Shown here: positions 7,935-16,117 of the stretch, in pieces
Layout: each line of letters starts with the position of its first letter
How positions within the stretch are numbered: position 1 is the stretch's first letter
From: SHZI01 sp041396045
GTDB lineage: Bacteria; Pseudomonadota; Gammaproteobacteria; Steroidobacterales; GCA-2729495
Direction: 5' to 3'
Length of the DNA: 64,000 nt
Assembly (NCBI GenBank): GCA_041396045.1
Contig: JAWKZI010000010.1
Coordinates: forward strand, 1 to 64,000
Program-made: the position numbers and the translations under genes
The notes under the pieces: model-generated
What the model was told of the DNA's origin: nothing
The model's input: only the letters and a program-made list of their open reading frames with translations
Databases searched by the model: none

Positions 7935-9241
7935 ACGATTCGCAGGAAATGACCGACGAAACAACCGGCCACTCCCTGGCGGGGCCGGACCGTGTGTTGA
8001 CCGCAAGGTCCGTCACAGGCGCCGGTTCAGTGACGATTCGCCTGGCCCGACATGCCACCCACAATCTGCTAAGGACCCTGTCCACGGGTCGCCTGCGTAT
8101 CACGGATGCGCTCGGAACATGGCACTTCGGTCCACCCGCCATGCCAGAGGTGACGCTCCGCATTCACGATCAGTCTGCCTATGTGGATATCGCATCCGGC
8201 GGTTCGATTGGCGCTGCGGAAGCCTACATGGCCGGCAAGTGGAGCACTACTGACTTGCCAGGCGTCATGCGGCTGATGGCTCGGAACCGCGACCTGCTGA
8301 TACGCATGGAGACGGGCATGTCGCGCGCTGGCAGCGCACTCCTCAAACTGACGCACTGCTATCAGCGGAACACCCGCACCGGCAGTCGGCGCAACATACG
8401 CGCACACTACGATCTGGGCGATCCGCTATTCGCGCTGTTTCTGGATCCGACGATGATGTATTCGTCAGCCGTGTTTCCACGCGATGACTCCACCCTCGAG
8501 CAAGCCTCGCTGCACAAACTGGATCTGGTCTGCCAAAAGCTCGCACTCTCGCCGGACGATCATCTGCTGGAAATCGGCACCGGCTGGGGTGGACTGGCCG
8601 TGCATGCCGCGAGCCGGTTTGGCTGCCGGGTCACTACGACGACAATCTCCCGAAACCAGTTCGACTATGCCAGTCGCCGTGTTCGCGAGGCAGGTCTGGC
8701 CGATCGGATCACCGTACTTGGCACCGACTACCGGGATTTAACGGGCAGTTTCGACAAACTGGTATCGATCGAAATGATCGAGGCCGTCGGCCATCGTTTT
8801 CTGGATACCTACTTCCGGATTTGCAGCGAGCGGCTGAAACCCGCCGGCCGCATGTTGTTACAATCCATCGTGATCGCTGATCGCAATTTCGAGTATGCGC
8901 GACGCTCGGTAGACTTCATCCAGAAGTACATCTTCCCCGGTGGAGCACTGCCGTCCGTCGGAACAGCGCTGCAATCGATCGGGCGCGTCACTGATCTGCA
9001 ACTCACCAGCCTGCAGGACATCGGCATGGACTATGCGCGCACCCTGCAGATCTGGCGCGAACGATTCCTCAATCGTGTGCATGAAGTCCGCAACCTGGGC
9101 TATCCGGACGAGTTCGTGCGAATGTGGGAGTGGTATCTGGCCTATTGTGAAGGCGGCTTCCGGGAGCGCGTGATCAGCGCTGCACAACTCGTGTTTGACA
9201 AGCCCGGCTGCCGGCTCGAACCGTGGAGAGCGTCCGCATGA
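7931..9241 (+). CDS. Cyclopropane-fatty-acyl-phospholipid synthase family methyltransferase
   Basis: SAM-dependent methyltransferase acting on unsaturated acyl chains of membrane phospholipids (436 residues). The GTG at 7931 overlaps the preceding TGA (GTGA) and has AAGAGG upstream. Motifs: an N-terminal lipid-recognition part (GGSIGAAEAYMAGKW), IRAHYDLGDPLFALFLDP, the SAM site LLEIGTGWGG, and SIEMIEAVGHRFLD. This is the intact copy of two CFA-like genes in the regulon; its counterpart in M. tuberculosis is ufaA1 (Rv0447c). The product could be cyclopropane, 10-methyl or furan-precursor chains; sequence alone does not decide. Confidence 0.92.
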   Translation: MNDSQEMTDETTGHSLAGPDRVLTARSVTGAGSVTIRLARHATHNLLRTLSTGRLRITDALGTWHFGPPAMPEVTLRIHDQSAYVDIASGGSIGAAEAYMAGKWSTTDLPGVMRLMARNRDLLIRMETGMSRAGSALLKLTHCYQRNTRTGSRRNIRAHYDLGDPLFALFLDPTMMYSSAVFPRDDSTLEQASLHKLDLVCQKLALSPDDHLLEIGTGWGGLAVHAASRFGCRVTTTTISRNQFDYASRRVREAGLADRITVLGTDYRDLTGSFDKLVSIEMIEAVGHRFLDTYFRICSERLKPAGRMLLQSIVIADRNFEYARRSVDFIQKYIFPGGALPSVGTALQSIGRVTDLQLTSLQDIGMDYARTLQIWRERFLNRVHEVRNLGYPDEFVRMWEWYLAYCEGGFRERVISAAQLVFDKPGCRLEPWRASA

Positions 9242-9960
9242 ATATCCAGAATACGAACCGTATTTTCCAGATCACTGCCGCAGCTGTCGTGCTGGCACTG
9301 ACTGCCTGCACAACTTCCAACCCGGTCATCGACCTTCAGGGTGAAACCTATGACGGGATGGTCCCGGTGCTCGGCTCCGGCATGAAGGATGCCTGGGTCA
9401 AACCCGATATCAATCTCGGTGAATATCGGCACCTCCTGTTGTTGCCGGTGGAGGTGCATTACAGAGCTGTACGGGATCCAGGCAGCTCCGCTGTGGCCAG
9501 ATCGAATGCCAGGGCGTTTCCCATCAGCGATGCCAACAAAAAACGATTGGCAGACACGGTAACGGAAGTCATGCGCGAGGAACTGGCCAAGAGCCGTAAC
9601 CTGACACTGACCACCGAACCGGGACCCGACGTTCTGCTGGTCCACGTATCGCTGCTTGATGTGGTGTCCAAGGTACCGCCGGAAGGACCCGGTCGCACCG
9701 AGATCTATCTTGACGAAATCGGTGAGGCGACACTCGTCCTGGAACTTCAGGATGCCTTGAGTGGTGAGACGCTGGCGCGTGCAGTCGATCGTCGGGCTGC
9801 GGAAGCGCCGGATGGCATCGGGCCGGGGACCTTGTCGCGCGTGACCTCGGTAACCGCCTGGAGTGATGTACGGCGCGTGGCCCGGCGCTGGGCGAGTGCT
9901 GTAACCCGACGCATCGACCAGCTGCACAATCGTGGTCGCATGAATGAGGCAGCACAATGA
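9238..9960 (+). CDS. DUF3313 family lipoprotein
   Basis: Outer-membrane or periplasmic lipoprotein of about 240 residues. Signal: MNIQNTNRIFQI, hydrophobic core, lipobox LTAC followed by TTS. The body has the DUF3313 pattern: a short Gly-rich N-terminus, a strand-rich first half with YRHLLLLPVEV, and a C-terminal stretch on degradation or modification of a complex (EATLVLELQDALSGETLARAVDRR). Start ATG overlaps the previous TGA (ATGA) and its own stop overlaps the UbiD start in the same way, which ties it to the lipid operon. Function unknown; an envelope role linked to the modified lipid is an inference. Confidence 0.8.
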   Translation: MNIQNTNRIFQITAAAVVLALTACTTSNPVIDLQGETYDGMVPVLGSGMKDAWVKPDINLGEYRHLLLLPVEVHYRAVRDPGSSAVARSNARAFPISDANKKRLADTVTEVMREELAKSRNLTLTTEPGPDVLLVHVSLLDVVSKVPPEGPGRTEIYLDEIGEATLVLELQDALSGETLARAVDRRAAEAPDGIGPGTLSRVTSVTAWSDVRRVARRWASAVTRRIDQLHNRGRMNEAAQ

Positions 9961-11491
9961 CCGCAGCGAGGATCACGCCTGAAGACACCACTGCAGTCGG
10001 TGCTCCCTTCGACTCGCTACGCGACTATGTAGCCGCTCTGGAGTTGCACGGCCTGCTGATCCGCATTCCGGAAGTAGATCAGGACCGCTACCAGGCCACG
10101 GGGCTTGTTTACCGCGCCAATGACCACTACAGCTTCTACGGCGTGCCCGCGCTGCTCGTCGATCGGGTGAAGATTGACGGCCGCTGGGTGCAGGGCCCCT
10201 TGCTGGGTTTACTGCAGGCCAACCTGCATACCGACGCTATTGTTTTCGGCCAGCCCGTAGTACCAGGCGACGGCGCTGCCAGCTATCGCAATGCAAAGAC
10301 CTGGCTGGCGCAGTTGTTGCGTTCGAACCAGGGCAGCTACCCCCGGATTGCACCAGTCACCATCCCGCGCGAGCGTGCGCCGTGCAAGGAAGTCGTGCTG
10401 CTCGGCGAGCAGATCGACCTGACGAAGTTCCCCTTCATAAAGACCAATCCGTCTGATGCCGGTCGCTACATCAATTCTGCTTCGGTATTTACCCATGATC
10501 CGGATATGGGTGGTAATTTCGGCACCTACCGCTGTCAACTCAAGGGTCCCCGTCTCATCGGCCTGAACCCTGAACCCAACCAGACCGGCTGGAAGATGCT
10601 GATGGCGGCCCGCAAACGCGGCGAGAAGGTCGCACATGTGTCGATTGCGCTGGGCCAGGATCCCGTAACCTGGGTACTAAGTTGCACGCGCGTCGCCAAC
10701 CGCTTCGACGACAAGCCGGTGGATGAACTGGCTGTGGCCGGCGGTCTCAGAGGCAAGGCCGTCGAAGTCATCCGCTCTGAAACCAATGACATGCTGGTTC
10801 CGGCCCATGCCGAGATGATCATTGAGGGTGAAGTGCCACTGCAGGTTGACGGGATGCCGGAAGGTCCGTTCGGCGAGATGTTCGGCTACATGGGGCCGCA
10901 CAAGGCCGAGAACTTCTATGTGAATGTGACGGCAGTAACCCATCGCCGCGACCCCTGGTTCGTCAACATGTACACCGGCTTGCAACGCGGTATGGTCACC
11001 TCGCCGCAGGATGCCCTCTACGAAGGCCTGCTTCGACGCGCCGTACCGAACCTGGTGGAGATCTATCAGCCGCAGGACTCGATGGGTGTTGCGATCCTCA
11101 GTATCGACAAAACGGCCCCGGGCAAGGCCTCAAAGCTGGCCGGATCATCGCCCAGCGCAATCCGATCGCAAAGGTGGTGATCGTCGTCGACAAGGACATC
11201 GACGTCATGGATCGTACCCAGGTGATGTTCGCGCTCGGCTCGCGCTGGCAGCCGGTACCGGCCGCCGAACTCCTGACCGATGCGTTCGGAATCGTGACAG
11301 ATCCCAGTCAGACTACGCAGGGCCGCACCAGCAAAATCGTGATCGATGCCACGATCCAGCTCCCGGAAGAAGGCGGACGAGCCGTGTTTCCAGCTACCAA
11401 CCGCGCGCTGTTCGAGAAAGGAGCACCGGATGCACTGGCAGAGGTCGATCGCCTGTTTGGCACCGCGCTGACGAACTGGGGCGGGTGCTAG
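9957..11491 (+). pseudogene. UbiD family decarboxylase, single frameshift
   Basis: UbiD-type decarboxylase, which uses prenylated FMN to remove CO2 from aromatic or alpha,beta-unsaturated acids. First segment 9957-11180 starts SLRDYVAALELHGLLIRIPE and contains PFGEMFGYMGPHKAENFYVN. The second segment (to 11491) gives RIIAQRNPIAKVVIVVDKDI and the usual C-terminal region. The break is at CCCCGGG (11116-11122): one extra G restores TAPGQGLKAGRIIAQRNP, exactly the family sequence. A homopolymer error is the simplest reading. Last gene of the operon, joined by ATGA to the lipoprotein gene. No UbiX-type prenyltransferase is in the window, so cofactor must come from elsewhere. Substrate unknown. Confidence 0.85.
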
Positions 11492-11527
11492 GTCGGAGGC
11501 ACGACCCTTTGGTCAATCCGACCTAGC
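11487..11527. terminator. Bidirectional hairpin holding both stop codons
   Basis: Perfect 11-bp inverted repeat gctaggtcgga / tccgacctagc (11487-11497 and 11517-11527) with a 19-base loop. The UbiD stop TAG (11489-11491) lies in the left arm and the stop of the convergent small gene (11523-11525) in the right arm. There is no long T-run, so termination strength is uncertain. Confidence 0.55.
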
Positions 11528-11852
11528 GCCGGGCCCTGGTCCTGAACTTGAAGGCAGCCTCGCATTCGGGCAGTTCATAGAAGCGCGGCGCACCACCCGG
11601 ACGATTGCCGTTGTAACCGTCGGCATCCCGCCGGCAAAAGGCCTCATCGCCACGCTTTTTGTCCAGGCATTCCTGGAAAATGTCTTCCCGTATCGGGGCC
11701 AGCTTTTCCTCACGGGCGGCTTCGCACTGGTGGTCAAGTTCGGCTTGTCTGGCGGCATCAGCGGCAGCGTCGTCATCGGCTGCCCAGGCTGATGCCGACA
11801 ATATTCCTGCCAGTGCCACAACGGCCAGCCTTGCTACCGAAAATTCAGTCAT
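11523..11852 (-). CDS. Small secreted protein of unknown function
   Basis: A 109-residue protein with a clear signal peptide (FSVARLAVVALAGILSASAWA, cleavage after AWA), leaving a mature part of about 85 residues that is acidic at first and has three cysteines in HQCEAA, FQECLDKK and AFCRRD, plus a fourth in LPECEAA. Two periplasmic disulfides are possible. I do not recognise the family. It overlaps the SDR gene by the four bases ATGA, so it is the second gene of a two-gene operon and faces the UbiD gene across the shared hairpin. Confidence 0.65.
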   Translation of the reverse strand: MTEFSVARLAVVALAGILSASAWAADDDAAADAARQAELDHQCEAAREEKLAPIREDIFQECLDKKRGDEAFCRRDADGYNGNRPGGAPRFYELPECEAAFKFRTRARR

Positions 11853-12529
11853 GCGATGCGGCCTCCTGGCAGATCTTCACCTCGTTGCAACGGCGCCTGC
11901 TGCCGGATCTCGGGATCTATGGCGTGATACACGTGGCCAATGGTCCCGGGATCGTCCAGGCAGTCGACGACCAGCCGGGCCAGGTCAGCACGATTGATCA
12001 CGCCCATGACGCTGCGATCTTCGGTCCGGATGGCAGTGCCGCTCGCCGGATCACTGTTCATGCCGCCAGGCCGCAGAATGGTGTAGTCCAGGCCACTTGC
12101 CATCAGGTAGTCCTCTGCCCGGGTCTTCTCCGCCAGCACAGCACCCAGGAACTCCAGCACCTTCGGGTTAACCGTGTCCCGACTGTCGCCCGCCCCTATC
12201 GCCGTGACGAACAGAAACCGGCGCACACCGGCTTTGCCTGCCGCATCGACGAGATTCCGGGTGCCCTCGAAGTCCGGCCGGGGTTCACCGCGCTTGCCGC
12301 CTACTGTGCAGACCACAGCCTTGAACTGGCCCGATCCGAATGCGGCCTGCACGGCCTGGGGATCCAGTATGTCGCCCTTGCAAAGCTTGACCGGCAATCC
12401 GGAAATCCGGCTCAAATCGGCCGCTGGTCGCACCAGCGCCGATACCGCATCGCCACGCCCGGTCAGTATCCGTGCTATCTCAAGCCCGGTTCCGCGGGTC
12501 GCACCAGCAATCAGTACACCGTCTGTCAT
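11849..12529 (-). CDS. Atypical SDR, NAD(P)-binding (NmrA/YwnB-like)
   Basis: A 226-residue single-domain Rossmann protein of the atypical short-chain dehydrogenase group. The glycine motif GVLIAGATRGTGLEIAR binds the dinucleotide; ALVRP, KGDILDP and FLFVTAIGAG are typical second, third and fourth strand ends; LDYTILRPGGM closes the active-site region. No Tyr-x3-Lys pair is evident, so it may be a sensor or chaperone-like reductase. ATG at 12529 has GGGAG nine bases upstream and is preferred over an upstream ATG at 12559 that puts that site inside the gene. Confidence 0.85.
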   Translation of the reverse strand: MTDGVLIAGATRGTGLEIARILTGRGDAVSALVRPAADLSRISGLPVKLCKGDILDPQAVQAAFGSGQFKAVVCTVGGKRGEPRPDFEGTRNLVDAAGKAGVRRFLFVTAIGAGDSRDTVNPKVLEFLGAVLAEKTRAEDYLMASGLDYTILRPGGMNSDPASGTAIRTEDRSVMGVINRADLARLVVDCLDDPGTIGHVYHAIDPEIRQQAPLQRGEDLPGGRIA

Positions 12530-12636
12530 TGAAGCGTTCTCCCAGATAGACAAGGGCAATGGTAACGGCTGCTAACCACCTTGTGGGAGCCCGACCGCAA
12601 TCACCTTGACGGCCCGCGACGCATCACGGAGTCTGG

Positions 12637-13518
12637 ATGACAACCTGCCATGCGGAGATACAACTGCCAATGCGCTTCCTCATACCTGCCACGCTTGCCG
12701 CCACGCTGATCACTGCAGCAACCTTGCCCGTCACGGCCGGCGCTGATACTGCCGATTCGGCCGCAACAGGTGTTGCCAGCAAACCCACGGTGCTCATTAC
12801 CGGCGCCAACCGCGGCATCGGCCTTGAGCTGGTGCGCCAGTACTCGGCCCGCGACTGGCACATCATTGCCACGGCACGTAATCCAGCGACGGCAACCGCA
12901 CTCAAGGCACTGGCTGACCAGGACCCGGATATCAGCATCGAAAAGCTGGATGTCACTGATCACCCGGGCATCGATCAGCTCGCCGAAAACCTCAAGGATC
13001 AGCCGATAGATGTCTTGCTAAGCAATGCAGCCAAGACGCCGCGTTACATGTCGGCAATGCGCGGCATCAAGACCATGGACTATGACGAAGCCCGCCACAG
13101 TTTCGAGGTTAACGCGCTGGGACCGGCGAAGCTGATCGCTGCATTCATGCCCAATGTCGGAAATTCCGCACAAAAGAAAATTGCAGTGATTTCCAGCAAG
13201 GCAGGCTCCTTTGCCGAAGGGCCTGAGCTGCCGATGTTTTATGAGTACCGTGTCAGCAAGGTCGCGCTCAACATGATCGTTTATACCGTCAGCTTCGAGA
13301 CTGCGAAAAAGGGCATCACCATTGCCGCAATCTCGCCCGGGTCTGTGGACACCAAACCGGTGAAGGGTGAGCTTGGTTTCGGCACCGATTTCAAACAACC
13401 CAATACCATTCCACCGGCCGAGAGTGTCGCCGGCCTGATCAAGGTAATCGATAATCTGACTCCGGCGCAGAACGGGCTGTTTTTGGACTACAAGGACGGT
13501 CGCGTTATCGGCCGCTAA
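12637..13518 (+). CDS. Exported SDR family oxidoreductase
   Basis: Classical-type short-chain dehydrogenase with an N-terminal export signal, which is unusual. The hydrophobic segment MRFLIPATLAATLITAATL begins at residue 12, so ATG at 12670 may be the true start; the upstream ATG at 12637 has CGGAG five bases before it. The enzyme part has the coenzyme motif VLITGANRGIGLELV, LDVTD, the Asn strand VLLSNAA, and YRVSKVALNM where Tyr-x3-Lys is the catalytic pair. Periplasmic NAD(P)-dependent enzymes are rare, so either the segment is a membrane anchor facing inward or the cofactor is bound before export. Single gene divergent from the SDR pair upstream. Confidence 0.85.
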   Translation: MTTCHAEIQLPMRFLIPATLAATLITAATLPVTAGADTADSAATGVASKPTVLITGANRGIGLELVRQYSARDWHIIATARNPATATALKALADQDPDISIEKLDVTDHPGIDQLAENLKDQPIDVLLSNAAKTPRYMSAMRGIKTMDYDEARHSFEVNALGPAKLIAAFMPNVGNSAQKKIAVISSKAGSFAEGPELPMFYEYRVSKVALNMIVYTVSFETAKKGITIAAISPGSVDTKPVKGELGFGTDFKQPNTIPPAESVAGLIKVIDNLTPAQNGLFLDYKDGRVIGR

Positions 13519-13551
13519 CCATCCCTCTGGCAGAGGCGGCCGGCGACGCTG

Positions 13552-14415
13552 CTACAGGGTGCCGGCGCTGAAAGTATCGCAGGCGTCGAGTTGCCCGCTG
13601 CTCAAGCCCTTGCGGAACCACCGCACACGCTGTGCAGCACTGCCATGGGTGAAGGAATCGGGCGTTACGTAGCCGCGTGACTGCTGTTGCAGCCGGTCGT
13701 CACCGATAGCGCTGGCGGCTGTAAGGGCTTCATCGACATCGCCCTCTTCGAGGATCTGGCGGCTGCGGTCGGCACGGTTCGCCCAGATTCCTGCCAGACA
13801 ATCTGCCTGCAACTCGACGCGCACTGACAGGGCATTGGCGTCTACCTTGCTCATCTGCTGCCTTGCCTCCTGGACCTGACTGGAAAGGCCGAGAAGGTTC
13901 TGCACGTGATGACCGATTTCATGTGCAATCACATAAGCCTGGGCAAAATCGCCAGGCGCATGAAACCGCTCGCGCAGATCCCGGTAGAAGCTGAGATCGA
14001 TATAGACCTTGTGATCGGCGGGACAGTAGAAGGGGCCGGTTGCGGCCTGTGCGTAGCCACAGGCGGACTGCACCTGCCCCGAGAACAACACCAGTATCGG
14101 CGGCTGGTACCGTTGACCAACCTCGGCGAACAACTCCGTCCAGGTGTCCTCCGTATCGGCCAGCACCACGGACACGAAATCGGCGGCGGGGTCAGCCTTG
14201 CCGGCGGGGCCGCTACTCCCCGGCGGCGGCGGCGCCGCCTGTTGCTCGACACTGGCAGGCCCGGGCTGCAGGAGAAAGCTGGGGTCAACGCCGAAGTACA
14301 GTGCAATCAAAACCAGCACGATGGTGCCCAATCCGCCACCGACAAAGGCCGGTCGGGATCTCATTCCCCGCCGGTCCTCCACATTCGAGCTTCGTCGCCC
14401 ACCTTCCCATCGCAT
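13552..14415 (-). CDS. Neutral zinc metallopeptidase, YpfJ family
   Basis: Membrane-anchored metallopeptidase of the YpfJ family, 287 residues. Start ATG at 14415 gives the family N-terminus MRWEGGRRSSNVEDRRG with GGGAG upstream. One membrane helix follows (GGLGTIVLVLIALYFGV), then a Pro/Gly-rich linker and the catalytic domain with zinc motif AHEIGHHVQNLLG and the C-terminal YVTPDSFTHGSAAQRVRWF. Physiological substrate unknown. Stands alone, divergent from the Rieske oxygenase gene. Confidence 0.92.
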   Translation of the reverse strand: MRWEGGRRSSNVEDRRGMRSRPAFVGGGLGTIVLVLIALYFGVDPSFLLQPGPASVEQQAAPPPPGSSGPAGKADPAADFVSVVLADTEDTWTELFAEVGQRYQPPILVLFSGQVQSACGYAQAATGPFYCPADHKVYIDLSFYRDLRERFHAPGDFAQAYVIAHEIGHHVQNLLGLSSQVQEARQQMSKVDANALSVRVELQADCLAGIWANRADRSRQILEEGDVDEALTAASAIGDDRLQQQSRGYVTPDSFTHGSAAQRVRWFRKGLSSGQLDACDTFSAGTL

Positions 14416-14542
14416 GCCGATCGCTCCCGCGCGTAACGCTGAATTGCCCCGCCTGCCGGCAATCCTCACCGTTCAACCACAGGTGGTCAACTCCGGATTA
14501 ATGCTCTACGTGCAATGAGGACTTGCATCGGACACAGGCACG

Positions 14543-15742
14543 GTGCAGATTCGGCGCATGTACATCAATACGTGGTACGTCGCCGCCCGGCAGAGCGAAC
14601 TGTCCGAACGACCGCATGCGGTGCGCATGCTGGGCCGGGACTTTGTACTGTTTCGCAATGCCGCCGGCCACGTCGTCTGCCTGTCCAGCGTGTGCCCTCA
14701 TCGGGGTGCCAATCTGGCGTTGGGGTGTTGTCACAGTGACGGCACACTTGCCTGCCCGTTTCACGGCTGGCGCTTCAATGCCGATGGTGCCTGCACCGCC
14801 ATTCCGTCGAACGCCGTGCCCACCGACATACCGGCGCGTGCACGGGTGGACAGCTACCCGGTGATCGAGCGCCATGGGCTCATCTGGGTAATGCTTGGCG
14901 ATGATCCCGATAGCGCGTTGCCACTGTACGAGATGCCGGAATTCGACGACGCGAGCTACCGAAGCGTGCTCTACGACGACATCTGGAAGGCCAACGTTCA
15001 CTGGACAAAGATGGTCAATCTGGATCACGTCCATTTGCCGATTGTGCATGGCACGAGCTTCGGCGGCGACAATCCGGTACGGCCACCTGATCACCAGGTA
15101 GAGCAGCTCGTCAACGGCTTTCATACTCAAATACACGTACAACCGGCGCGGCCCAAGGGTGCCTGGCAAAACGTCCGGGAAGCCGGCCGCGGGGTGGTGT
15201 CCAAACTCAGTTATTTCGTACCCGGTTTCACGCTCCGCGGAGATATCGAGATCGGTGGTGCGGGATCGGGTACCCGCATCGTGTTCTATGAAACTTCTAC
15301 ACCCGTGGACGACGAAACCACGCATATGCGCTGGATCTTCTTCCGCAACTTCATGACCGGCCCGGAAAACGACGCCGAGCACCTGAAGCGCAATCTGAAA
15401 AATGTGGGCGAAGACAAGATCATGGCCGAGGCCATGCAACCTCGCCGGCCCACCGGGCATCCACACCCGCGGCAGATGCTGGTCGACCGGGAGGATCGGC
15501 TGATGCAGGCATACTGGCAGGCCATGCAGCAGCAGCGGGAACGCGGTTTCGAGATCGACCGCAAACGCCTGCGGAAGTGTGATGAAGCAGGAGACTATCG
15601 GGTCATTGCGTCGCCTGCCCGTCGGCGCAGTACCGGTGACGGTTTCGTCTACGATACTGTGCCGACGCATCCCGCCATCGTCGCTGCCCAGCATCTACCA
15701 CAGGAAGGCGGCGCTCCGGCGAAACGTGCACCCGGCGGCTGA
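14543..15742 (+). CDS. Rieske non-heme iron oxygenase, alpha subunit
   Basis: Terminal oxygenase of a Rieske-type ring-hydroxylating or O-demethylating system, 399 residues. The N-terminal Rieske domain binds a 2Fe-2S centre through CPHRGANL and CPFHGW. The C-terminal catalytic domain has NLDHVHLPIVHG, giving the His ligands of the mononuclear iron and the bridging Asp. Overall it resembles vanillate O-demethylase/phthalate oxygenase-like single-subunit enzymes. The GTG at 14543 and the ATG at 14558 (MYINTWYVAA, the usual family start) are both possible; 14558 may be right. No ferredoxin or reductase gene is adjacent, so electron supply is encoded elsewhere. Substrate not predictable. Confidence 0.9.
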   Translation: MQIRRMYINTWYVAARQSELSERPHAVRMLGRDFVLFRNAAGHVVCLSSVCPHRGANLALGCCHSDGTLACPFHGWRFNADGACTAIPSNAVPTDIPARARVDSYPVIERHGLIWVMLGDDPDSALPLYEMPEFDDASYRSVLYDDIWKANVHWTKMVNLDHVHLPIVHGTSFGGDNPVRPPDHQVEQLVNGFHTQIHVQPARPKGAWQNVREAGRGVVSKLSYFVPGFTLRGDIEIGGAGSGTRIVFYETSTPVDDETTHMRWIFFRNFMTGPENDAEHLKRNLKNVGEDKIMAEAMQPRRPTGHPHPRQMLVDREDRLMQAYWQAMQQQRERGFEIDRKRLRKCDEAGDYRVIASPARRRSTGDGFVYDTVPTHPAIVAAQHLPQEGGAPAKRAPGG

Positions 15743-15771
15743 TTCTCCTGTGTCAGCGCGGCGTCTGGGCC

Positions 15772-15897
15772 GCGCCCGGGGGTTGGTCAGCGGGCCGTTC
15801 GCTACGGCCATCCCTGGCCTACGCTCTCTTAACTCGGACTGGCGGCGGGCTGTCCTGCCCGCCTGGTCCTGCAAACCCGCCGACCAACCCCCCGCGC
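15772..15897 (-). repeat. Palindromic intergenic repeat, copy A
   Basis: Arms at 15772-15794 and 15876-15897 are inverted copies (GGGGGTTGGTCAGCGGG against CCCGCCGACCAACCCCCC) with few mismatches. On the minus strand the enclosed core has GGCGGGCAGGA (15853-15863) and GGCCGTAGCGAACG (15796-15809), both found exactly in the copy at 22407-22527. Lies in the gap between the Rieske gene and rlmI, where I see no coding potential. Confidence 0.7.
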
Positions 15898-15958
15898 ACC
15901 CCAGCCGCTATTCACTGTCATCGTGGTTAATGGGCTACGGACGAGGAGCGGTGTGGCG

Positions 15959-16088
15959 GGGTCGGGGGTGTCTGTGGTGGGCTCTGCGCGCCGAGCGTGC
16001 CATGGATGGCGCTTGAGCGAGGCGCGCTTGATTCAAGGGCGGACAGGATGTCCGACCGCAGATTGCCCGCCACAGACATCCCCGACCC
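15959..16088 (-). repeat. Palindromic intergenic repeat, copy B (diverged)
   Basis: Arms 15959-15982 and 16065-16088 pair over 24 bp with two mismatches that still allow G-U pairing. The core keeps the gene-family features CCATGGATGG, TTGATTCAA and a small hairpin GGCGGACAGGATGTCCG, in the same order and orientation as copy A but less conserved. Fills the rest of the 375-bp gap before rlmI. Confidence 0.6.
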
Positions 16089-16117
16089 CCCGCCGCCGCG
16101 CTGACGCAGGATCCCTG

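Noticed and set aside
14498..15694. 398-residue minus-strand open frame opposite the Rieske oxygenase
   Set aside because: The plus strand encodes both Rieske and iron-site motifs; the minus frame has no recognisable fold.
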